Part shown: positions 54,828 through 64,000 of the stretch, piece by piece
Layout of the letters: the number at the start of each line of letters is the position of its first letter
Position numbering within the stretch: position 1 is the first letter of the stretch
NCBI RefSeq assembly: GCF_000204055.1
Contig: NW_006768814.1
Location: 333,322-397,321 of the forward strand
Length of the DNA stretch: 64,000 nucleotides
Reading direction: 5' to 3'
DNA from: Melampsora larici-populina 98AG31
Lineage: Eukaryota; Basidiomycota; Pucciniomycetes; Pucciniales; Melampsoraceae
The notes under the pieces: generated by a model
What the model was told of the DNA's origin: nothing
Seen by the model: only the letters and a program-made list of their open reading frames with translations
Database searches by the model: none
Made by a program: the position numbers and the translations under genes

Positions 54828-57800
54828 TCATTTATAAAAAGCTGGGTCAATGTGTTCATGTTGATCTATATCTTGATGTTTCCTCTTCATTGTGTTCTGT
54901 TTCTCTTTCTTCTTAATATTTTTACTCATCTGGTCATGTTTTGATTGTTCTTTTTTTGCTTGAGTGGATTTCCAGTTTTCCATACCAATTTCAATACATT
55001 CCTCCCATTCATCAAAGTTCCATGGTTTATAATTGATGTTTGCTATACTTCGATGTGATTCTGCTGAATAGAGAGCACCGGAGTTGATGAGGTAGCCATT
55101 GAAGGTTTCATGTTGCAATTGATATGGAGATTTAACTGGAAGTTGTCCATCATTTTTTCGTGGACTCTTCTGGGTTCGACACTTTGCCTGATTGCAATTA
55201 TGTTGAACATTCAAAACACATTTTATGTCCTAATGTAATTTGTTTTCAGCATGTGTTGATTGCTGACAAGTTTTAATCAACGGTATTTACCTTGAGTGTT
55301 ATCCACAAGTCTTCTTGAGAGATACTCAGACCACGAAATCCATAAAATTCGTTGATGTTGTCGTCAACTTTACATACCTTGATGTGGACTAAGTGCTCGA
55401 TGCTTGTTGCTCGTTTACCCTCCCAGAAACTTGTAACTCGGCCCACACGTGGTGAGTCACTTGACTTGAGATCTATAAGAACAAAGTTTTGCAAGCGAAC
55501 GGACTGTTTTGATGATAGAACGGCTTCTTTTTTTGGAGTCCAATGATGGTTTGGAAATGCCTTCTTCAGGTCGCTTGGAGTTGATTCAGAATTTTTCGTT
55601 TCGGATTTTCCTACCCATATGAGGCTAGTCATCAGTCATATAGTTCCTTATTTCACAAACAAATGTACATACCCTTCATTGAATAAGTTCCTTCTGATTT
55701 CCAATTGTGATTATAAGAAAAACACTTCTGGACCCACATGTTTTTTGTGAACAATTCGACTAACTTCTTCCCTGCGCGCGCTCGACAGTGATTTTTATGA
55801 TCCCATAAATAGCCTCCCGAAAATATATGTCGTAGCAAGCGAGCAAAAATGAAGATTCGAGCAATATGCAGGCCTGGATTGTGCCGATTGGTGTGAATCG
55901 AGGCAATTCGCAGTATTCCATTAAAACTTTCGAATTTCTGGGTTGCAACCAAGGACAGTGGGCCGAAACGTTCAACTGATTGGACCAGATGAACTAGCAT
56001 ATGAAACTTGGGTTTGTTTGTCCACTGCGCTGTCCATCGGATAAGGTGGCCAAGAAATATATTGACGAGTTTCTTCATATTGGTCAAGTACGTGCGTATG
56101 TTAGTGATTTCGGCCTGGAATATATAAGACCCTAGGTGGACTAACGCAGTCCACATCCTGCGTCTTTCATATGAGAAATGAGGATATAGGACAAAAGGTA
56201 CTGATTGTAAGATTGTATGAAAGTCTTTACCAACTAAACTCTGATAATAAGTAGTCAGTGTTCTTGGTTGGATTGGTGGAATGTTCAAGCCCGACGTATC
56301 AAAAGATTTCCATCGCGCCAAAACAGATGGTAGTGCTGAATCCGGAAGATTGTCCATCGCGTCTTTGAATAGATATTTGACCACTCCAAGTAAGGCCACA
56401 TGCAGAGATTCTACTGGTGTATCTAGATGACCATCAAAACCTAAAACCAGAGAGTCAGTGATACCGTCAAAGGTGTAAATGATCATAATCCTTACCGTCT
56501 AACTTTAAAAAAGGATTGAACAGTCGATCTCCAAATTGTTCGTTGAGATCTGTAAACATTTTATGCACCTCCTCTTTTGAATAATCATGATCTTTATGAA
56601 GGTCGTGAAACTGTCCAACAAAGTGATGATTTGTTGTGTCTTTAACACCGCATTCTTTTGATTTTCTAAGAAATTCAGCATGCTTCTTCGGATTTTGAAG
56701 CAATCCCCAAAGCTCGTAAGTTTGTGACTTTGTAGTTGCCCATTCACGAGGCTTAGGACCTCCCTGTATCAACATGTTGAGATTGGATTAATGTTACTGA
56801 TACATTGGTTTTCCGCAAAACATTATGATTGAAATTACATACGTCTTCTTGATGAACACCTACAAAAGCTCTAGTATATTTAGCATCTTGTTTTGCACTC
56901 AGTGTTTCAACACTGAGCGTACATATTCGACAGGGGTTCAAAGTAACCGAGGGATTTGTTGTGTTGGTGATTTCGGCATGCATAGGAGAGTCTCCCAGAT
57001 GACATAAAGGAACAACCATTACAAGAACATCTTCTTTCAGCAATTCGTCGTAAGTCGTGAATCCGTCCTTTCCAAGCGCACTAAGCAAATGTAACAGATG
57101 TCAGTTATTGAGCATGTCAGATGATAAAGAGTAAGAAATACTTTAATTCAGTCACCACGTTCTCACCAAGCTCAAGAGCGCTTGCTTTGTTTGAAGTTGA
57201 AAGAAAGTGAATATTATATTCTTGATTTGTCATTCCCGGAGGTAAACCAGATAGAGTAAAATAGTAACTCATGTGTTTGTTCCATTTTTTTGACACATTT
57301 CCCGAAGTATCGTCTGAATAAAGTGTTATAGGTACGTGTCAAATCACTTTTCCATTTGCTTTAACACGCCACGGATTAGGGAGAGGTATCTCGCGGTAAC
57401 CATCTCCATCATATTCTGTTGGAATATGTACAGCTGATCAATATGATGTCACAGTGGAAGAGCAAAATAAAACGACCCACGATACATCACTCCACCATAT
57501 CTTCCCTGCAGAGGAATCCCTTCACTATCCTTTGACTCTATGAAGGTGGCCATAATTGTGTTCATATCGACCGTAAGCAAGAAAGGCGAATTGAAGTCTT
57601 GATCTACGTTTACAATAATCTTTATATCAGATGAATCAACTCCCTGAGAGACAATTGAGGCCTTCAGACATTTGGCATATAATTTCCCAGATTGCTGGAA
57701 GAAAAAGATTGGAACAATCCAGTCTCCTGAAGCTTGACGGACCGGCTCGTAGAGAAAGAAGTGTCCTTTTGTTGACGACACCATCTGGACTCGCTGATGG

Positions 57801-58798
57801 GGTGAAAAGCCTTCCCTCCACTTTTTTGACTGAGACAATCGGTTTATTGGCTTATTTGGATCGTATTCCGGAAAAAAAACTAAGTGCTCAGTTACAACAG
57901 GATTCGCAAGCTCCTGTTTAAAAAGAAAATGTTAACATGTTGATGAATGACCGTTCCAATAAGAGTCAAAGCTCACCTGAGCCACAATCTCTCTGATACT
58001 CAGTCCGTAGCACGGATTTTGGAGGGGACTCTCCCACTCTTGTACATTCAATCCAAACCGCGCACACATCCTTGATTTCAATCGTCCAAGAGTCTTGTAC
58101 ACCGGTAGAGAGATGTTGAATAGACAAAACAACATTCGGATATGCTCATACTCTCTCTCTGATTCCAGGTGGCGTCCAGATCCTGCAGCTAACAGTCCCA
58201 CCATCTGCTAAAGGATGGAATCACATATTAGCCATGAAGAGATTACAGATTATTCAAAACACACACCTCCTTTGTGAAAGGATACCAGTCTGTATCAATT
58301 CGAGGTAATTTTTGTTATATCATCTTCGATTTCGTGATTGTCTATGTCTGAACCACTTGATTGACCTGAATCAGAGTTACTTGAGCTATGATCTACATCT
58401 TCTTTGAGTTTGTTCAACAGAATAGCATCCCAATCAACATCGGCAAGCTCGGTATGCTGAACACGCTCAGAGCGATCTGAACATTCGGATTCAGAGTCAC
58501 TGTAATTTCCAGTGAGAAGCTGCATCAGAGCCTCTGTATAACCATGAGCTTGTGGTGATGTCGTTTCGCTTTCGATCCTCTCATCCTTGAGTCCTGCTTC
58601 CGGTACATCATCTGTTTCAAAGATGTCTGGAGTGTCATTCTGAAGAAAAGATGCAAGATGTTCTTCATTCTCATGATCGATAGATTCTCGAGCAGCGACT
58701 AAAGACTTGTGATTGGGTAAATTTTTGTGATTTTCTATTTCATTCATTGATTTACCATGACACAACAAACAGCGATATTTATAAGTTTTACCAGACAT
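54828..58798 (-). pseudogene. CACTA (tnp2/Plavaka-like) transposase, two lesions
   Basis: Nine exons in phase: 58267-58798, 57977-58207, 57481-57913, 57142-57415, 56843-57080, 56496-56763, 55673-56440, 55291-55610 and 54828-55229, 1154 aa. The N-terminal zinc-finger-like YRCLLC...H...H is followed by an acidic linker; then the catalytic region with TLYSDDTSGN, GDSPMHAEI...NPCRIC and HLDTPVESLHVALLG, which resembles the tnp2-type DD/E core; and a basic Lys-rich tail. It cuts and pastes the element by binding its ends. Lesions: one extra A (T5 on the plus strand, 58309-58313) before WYPF, and TGA at 57339-57341 where HVPITLY is normally preceded by Arg. All splice phases otherwise hold, so the damage is recent. 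Confidence 0.8.
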
Positions 58799-59030
58799 GA
58801 ATCTTTCAAAATCTACAAAACAAACAACTTTAGAAATGAAAGAATGATGTAATGACAGGTACAATGATAAGCTGACAGTTATCTACAATGGTCAAGCCCT
58901 GCGCTTCCATGTTTTGAGCGAATGACATCTTTGTTGAGATTTTTAGGAAAGTTGAAGAATAAAGTGAGACTGGTTAAAAATCGATTCTGATATTAAGGAA
59001 ATCGAGAGAGATTGGTAATTGATTGTGTGG

Positions 59031-59130
59031 TTGAGGAAATCGAGGATCACAACCGAGAGTCGATTGCGACATTGAGGAAATCGAGGATCACAACCGAGAG
59101 TCGATTGCGATATTGAGGAAATCGAGAGTC
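59031..59130. repeat. 41-bp tandem repeat
   Basis: Two full units (59031-59071, 59072-59112) and a partial third, starting TTGAGGAAATCGAGGATCAC. Subterminal in the CACTA element, upstream of the transposase, so it may hold promoter or transposase-binding sites. Confidence 0.75.
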
Positions 59131-59607
59131 ATTCAATCTCAATGTCAGTTTCAAGAAAAGAACATATTAGAGACAGAGATATAAAGAAAGGACATACCGT
59201 AGGTTGATCAGGTTGTTGTGAAGGTAAAGATAATCAGGTGGTGGGAAGCGAAAAGAACCCCTGGGATGTCAGAGCGATAGCTCTCCAGCATCTACCCGGT
59301 CCATCGTGGTGGTGCTCATTGGATACCCGGGTTTGTTACCCACATGTGGACGACTGATCATGGGTGGCGAGGCGTTGTCCGCAGTGTGCTGGAAGGATGC
59401 CCACTCGATTGGGCATCCGTAGGTCTTCCAAGCACACTGTGCTTGCACGTCATCCTGTCTAGGACGCCATCTGTGCATCTTCAGGATGCCGTGTGGATAA
59501 ATACGCGCTCAGACGTCGAGCCAGCGCCCCGTTAGTGGACGTCGGGCCGTGTCCCCAATCTCGGACACGCCCGACGCCCTGACGCAAAAAACTGTCCTTG
59601 TGGTGTA

Positions 59608-61965
59608 GCACTCAACCAGACTCAACCATTGCATTCATTTTACTGGATTGATATTGATATTCGAACAAATGATCAGTTTCCCATAATATTCAATCAAACA
59701 AATGATCAGTAAAAGTGAGAGTTCCATCTTTGATCTAAACAAAGGAACAATAAAAGAGATTGATCAAAACAGAGCCATTAAAAAGAAAAATCAATCAAAG
59801 GAGTCAGATTGATTAAAAAAAGGGATAATTAAAAGAGGGGACAATTAAAAAAGGGGACAATCAAAAAAGGAACAATTAGAAAAAGAGGTTAATTGTAAAA
59901 CCAAATCAGCTAGTGATCCTTTGATGAGATCAATACACATTATCTGAGTGATTAGTAGTAGTGATATCCAATGATCTTTTCAATCAGTTGGAAAAACATG
60001 TCAGAAATCATTCCCCATGACTTGTAAAAAATGATACTTACACATACTTAGGTTTTTGTGTTCCATTTGATGATGGTGGGGGGTCAGAAAGATTAATATT
60101 TTGGCCCTGGGTGTGATGGTTGCAGTTCTCCAGGATGTTCAAAATGCTGTGGGTTCCATGGTGAGATTAAGTTATTGTGTTGTGGTAATGTACATCTGAT
60201 TATTTGACTCCTTCATTGAGTCTACTCCAGGCATGGTTGGTGTTATCAATCTCAAGTGGTCTTGGTCAAGTGCAAGTAAATTGATTCAAAAAATATTGAT
60301 TGAAATGGAACTTACAATGGTCGATAAACACCAAATAAAGTTCTATTGGATTAAGTTCACAATGAATTTTTGGGATAAATACACAAATATGACCAGCTTC
60401 TTCCATTATTTTTTGAAGCAAGGGCTTCTCATTAGCAAATTTGCACTGGAGGCAATGCAGCGGCAAGTCTTTGAAGTAATCACTTTGTCAACACTGGTCA
60501 GCAGGAAGCTGGTCACACTCAATAACTGTGCATGTTTCTGGTTGATGTAAAAGCAGCAAGAGCATCTTTTCATATTTCTTTCTTCATCTTGTTGAATGAG
60601 CCTCAAGTTCTGTTGAATGATGTCTCTGGCATTCACGTTGCAAATCAAGGAAAGGTGTTATTGTGGATACAAGACAATGGAACAAACTTGAAGATGAAGC
60701 TAGTCTAGTGCCAAAACATTGTGAACCCAGGCTTCAAAGTGTGGGTCAACTTTGTGTAACACACTTTTAAGACCCCAACAACTGTGAGGCCCCTGGAAAG
60801 CCCCTACTGAGCTGTCTGACAAAAGTTAAGACTTTTTCCCACTTTTTTCTGGTCAAATATTGAATTTTAGCCAAATTAGGACTTTTTTTGTCAGAAGCCC
60901 CCCCAGTCTCGACTGTGATGTGCTGATTTTCTTTGGAAAAAAGTCCAAAACAAGAATTTGTTCGTCACATACCTAAGGAGTCATGAGGACCGGTTGAAAC
61001 CCCTGAATGCTGGTCAAAAGCTCTGATTATTGAACAAAAGTCCCAGGGAAACTGGTAAAATCCCAAGCCAGCACAAGGCACATGCATCTGATTTGATCTC
61101 AAGCCAAAAAGGATGATGATATCTAATTTTTGTTGGTTAAGGAGACGAGACAAAGTACATTGTTAAAAAACTCCCAAGACATAATGTACTAATCCTCTTC
61201 TGTATCAGCTGGTTCAGTGGCCAGCTGAAATCATCTCTCATCCTCATATTGCTTGACCAAATGAACCATTTTTATGGATAGAACTGCGAACCACTAAAGA
61301 GACTGAATAACTCCCCTCATTTTCAGGAACTGATACAAATTTTGTGCTCTTTGATAGTTTAAACACATAGATGATGTCAACTGCATGAAAATCAGGATAT
61401 GCTTTGTGTTTTGGTGTTCGAGTCTGTCCTATTAGGACTTTGTTTGTCAAGAGCATCCTCCAGCCCGGGTCCTTTCAGGATCTTTTTGGTCACATGCATT
61501 CTGATCCAAAAGCCAATATATGGCCTGTTTCATCAGATAGATTTTGGGATGAGAAGGCCAAAACAGGGATTTCATTCGTCAGATGACTCAGCAGGAGCAT
61601 TCAATTCACAAGGTCCTCGGCTGTGGGATTTGGCATTACTTCAGTTGACCCCGGCTAATGATTTTTGACTTCAGCACAGAACCCCAAATTTAACCAAAAC
61701 AATTGCAGATGCTCAGAGATGCTCTCAAGTGACACAGGATAATTCAGTAATTCCTTGTGTATGTACTCGTGAGAGTTTCTTCACTGTTCACTTCAGTTCC
61801 TTCATTTTCAAATCAAGCGTTTAATTATGTAAGGCCAGTATATAAAAACTATCCTGGAAGCATTGACGGAACAGGAAAGAGTTCGGTGATGTGGTTGTCC
61901 TCTGGTATTTGTTTCAGTATCATATTCTTCGTAGCTTGAATCCTCTTGATTAAAAGTGGCCGTTC
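59608..61965. other. Gene-free stretch
   Basis: Contains an imperfect tandem run of GGGACAATTAAAAAA-like units at about 59820-59880. Between 60900 and 61660 there are similar phrases (CCAAAACA-GATTTCATTCGTCA-like) suggesting old repeat copies. No gene recognised; the last part is the presumed promoter of the GH43 gene. Confidence 0.4.
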
Positions 61966-63127
61966 ATGATTATATCAATTTTTTCCATTGTGGTTTTCCT
62001 GCTGTCCATTGACATCAAGGCTTACTCCCAGCCTGGCGCATGTGATGGCAGTTGCTTCTCCCATGACCCTTCCTTGATTCAACACACTGATGGCACTTGG
62101 TTCCGTTTCAATACCGGTAATGGGATCGGTATATGGAAGGCACCCGCTCTTCATGGGCCATGGACATACGTTGGTGATGCCTTGAAGGGTGGATCGGTGA
62201 CACAGATAGCAGGACGCGGTGACCTCTGGGTCAGCGGATTTTCATTCCTCATTTTGATCTTTTGCTGACATTCACAAGGCCATAGGCACCGGATGTAACT
62301 CGTGTTGGTACAATGTACTACATGTACTACGCAGTTTCCCAATTCGGCAAAAAAAACTCGGCGATCGGCTTCGCCACAAGCTCAACGATGGAGGCAGGGT
62401 CATGGACAGATCATGGGGGCATAGGTGTAGAATCTTCCGACAGCTCCCGCTACAACGCAATTGATCCCAGCCTCCTAGTATCTGGAAATGACTACTAGTA
62501 AATAGTCCATTTATACCTCTCCGCATTGTCGTTTTTTCCACTCACCCAATCACCTGTCCCAATTGTAGCCTGGTCTTTGGATCCTGGAACCAGGGTATCT
62601 ACCAAGTAGCCATGGAATCTCCTCCAAACAGAAAAACCGGGTCTAGCTCTTCGAACCATCTGGCGTACGTCTCTCGCGCGCCTCATACCGGGGAAGGACC
62701 AACAATGTTCCATCACGATGGATGGTATTACCTTCTATATTCCTCCGGCATATGTTGCGGGTACCAGAACAAGAAGCCGGCTCCTGGTGACGAGTACAAA
62801 ATCGTTATGTGCCGTAGTAATTCGCCTACATCCGGGTTTCATGACAAGGCTGGTGTTGACTGTTTGGTAGGCGGAGGAACAACGCTACTAGAGAGTCATG
62901 ATAATGTTTACGGTCCCGGTGGACAGTGCGTGACTTATTCTTTCCATTTTGTCCTCTTCAGTACAATCTGATCCATATTGATGTTCTTTCGTAGAGGCGT
63001 GATTGACACCCCCGATGGCCTCCTTCTGTACTACCACTACACCAACCCTCAACGTGGCATTGCGGACGCCGATAATCTTTTTGGTTACAATTATTTATCT
63101 TTTTCAGATGGATGGCCCGCTGTCTGA
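61966..63127 (+). CDS. Secreted GH43 arabinanase-type glycoside hydrolase
   Basis: Four exons in phase: 61966-62229, 62286-62497, 62569-62925 and 62995-63127, 321 aa. Residues 1-21 form a hydrophobic signal peptide (MIISIFSIVVFLLSI...). The five-bladed propeller family 43 signatures are present, with all three catalytic acids: D34 (SHDPS), D148 (NAIDPSL) and E201 (GEGPTMF), plus WAPDV, SAIGFATS, ICCG, GGGTTLL and GPGGQGV. Closest in pattern to endo-1,5-alpha-L-arabinanases, which cut arabinan side chains of plant pectin outside the cell. The length is typical of the family and no lesion is seen. The donors (GTCAGC, GTAAAT, GTGCGT) are ordinary. In a biotrophic fungus it may act on host wall during haustorium formation (inference). 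Confidence 0.9.
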
Positions 63128-64000
63128 TTCGGGTCGGCAATTTGAGAGGTTTTGGTGATGTTTACTGCGTCGGGTTTTTGAAATGTCAATGTCTTTTTTT
63201 CATTGCAAGTGTCCACAACAGTCGTCGATAGTTGCATTCACTAAAAATTCTATATTACAATGAGTTAGAGAATTTTCGGCGAGATTTTGAAAAAAATTAT
63301 TCACAAATGATTGCCTCGGGGTTCAAAGATGCGATACATAAATTCAGATTTAATGAGATCAGGTGAACCTTGAGAGATGAAGAAGTTGATGTTGGGATGT
63401 GGTTCAGTGGTGTAAGACCAGTGCGCTCAAATGAAGTTGGAAGTTAAGGGGAATATTCACGCCATCATCAGCCCGAGATTGAGATGGTGCTTTATCAGTG
63501 TGCATTTCCAAGTGTCGAAGGCAAAATTCATGATGAGGAGCGGGTAGGAGAGGGCAAGGGGTCAAGGAAACTTTCTGCTGGCAGTGGACAGGCATGTAGG
63601 CGTGAAAGTTTTGAACGGATCTTCTGAACTATGTGCAATTAATGGGATGAGGAAAAACTGTCTCATGAAATATTTCAAGTCCTGGACAATCTCTTCCTCT
63701 ACACCAACGGATGAATTCCAAAGCATAGTTGAATTGATACTTAAGGGCCAAAGCCAAAAAGGGCTCATCAAAGCAATCGTTGCGTACAGAAAGACGCGCA
63801 CGCAAAATATATCAGGAACCATCTTGACATCGGCTAGTACGCTTCCACAGTGTAAAGTGGGAAAAGTGGTAAGACATAAGAGACGTCGTTCAAGTGTCAT
63901 ATTGTACATAAAAGGCATTATCTAGAACTATACAAAAGACAGAGGCTCTACAAGTCAAGGCCAAATAAAAATCCACTAAACGGTATTCTTCAGTCAACAC
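63128..64000. other. Right edge, unresolved frames
   Basis: Both strands are open for over 110 codons at 63562-63925; neither shows a domain. A gene may extend beyond the window, but the sequence here does not decide which strand codes. Confidence 0.35.

Larger units (their letters stand above)
51536..59607 (-). mobile_element. CACTA/EnSpm (Plavaka-like) DNA transposon, 8.07 kb
   Basis: Inverted ends TACACCACAAGGACAGTT (51536-51553) and its reverse complement (59590-59607). The outer TA on each side may be the target duplication. Both subterminal regions are dense in GGAC/GTCC-type short motifs in direct and inverted order, as CACTA transposases require. It encodes a multi-exon transposase and a second protein, both on the minus strand. 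The transposase has one frameshift and one stop, and the second gene one stop, so it is probably inactive now. Confidence 0.8.

Noticed and set aside
57631..57921. Plus-strand frame over the transposase
   Set aside because: Antisense shadow of transposase exon 3, which has intact phases and family motifs.
1..64000. tRNA or rRNA genes
   Set aside because: No cloverleaf or rRNA-like segment recognised by eye; a tRNA scan would be needed to exclude one.

Overview
The window is eukaryotic and fungal: short GT-AG introns, basidiomycete-type genes and dense, nested transposable elements. The element families and the host genes fit a rust fungus (Basidiomycota, Pucciniales). This is inferred from protein and repeat character, not from a database match.

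Left half (1-33,719): one large nest of mobile elements. An outer Ty3/Gypsy chromovirus on the minus strand has LTRs at 327-1034 and 33012-33719 (705/708 identical). Its gag is split by a 22.9-kb Helitron (5500-28369, minus strand) whose 3' end has the hairpin plus CTAG terminus and which is flanked by an 11-bp direct repeat. The Helitron replicase-helicase (RepHel) gene is in turn split by a second, 11.2-kb Gypsy element (11402-22567, 1.63-kb LTRs, 4-bp target duplication) and by a CACTA-type foldback element (23358-23995, 3-bp duplication, containing a 100-N gap). Removing each insertion with one duplication copy restores the interrupted reading frame, so the nesting order is firm: outer Gypsy, then Helitron, then inner Gypsy and foldback element. 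The Helitron also carries an F-box-like gene and at least two spliced genes of unknown function. The inner Gypsy carries, on the opposite strand between pol and its 3' LTR, an intron-containing gene whose first exon has the exact Zn(II)2Cys6 cysteine spacing. That is the most unusual item in the window.

Middle (33,720-39,673): gene-free, with a nest of non-autonomous DNA elements: a 3.1-kb hAT-like element, a 0.58-kb relative inside it, and a GC-rich 333-bp foldback element. A stray CACTA end precedes them.

Host gene island (39,674-49,067): a nine-exon intersectin/Cin1-type endocytic scaffold gene (Ark/Prk motif array, EH, coiled coils, proline-rich region, two SH3, DH, PH), a small unknown gene, a ZNF511-like C2H2 zinc-finger gene on the minus strand, and a possible divergent 5' gene fragment. 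The scaffold gene has one extra T in the first SH3 domain, and an intron whose retention would give a short form lacking DH-PH.

Right part (49,068-64,000): foldback remnants, then a full-length CACTA/EnSpm (Plavaka-like) transposon (51536-59607) with two minus-strand multi-exon genes: a transposase with one frameshift and one stop, and a 455-codon second protein with one stop. After a gene-free stretch comes an intact four-exon secreted GH43 arabinanase-type gene (61966-63127). Several stop codons and LTR differences look like C-to-T changes, partly in TCG context, resembling the RIP-like mutation reported for Pucciniomycotina.
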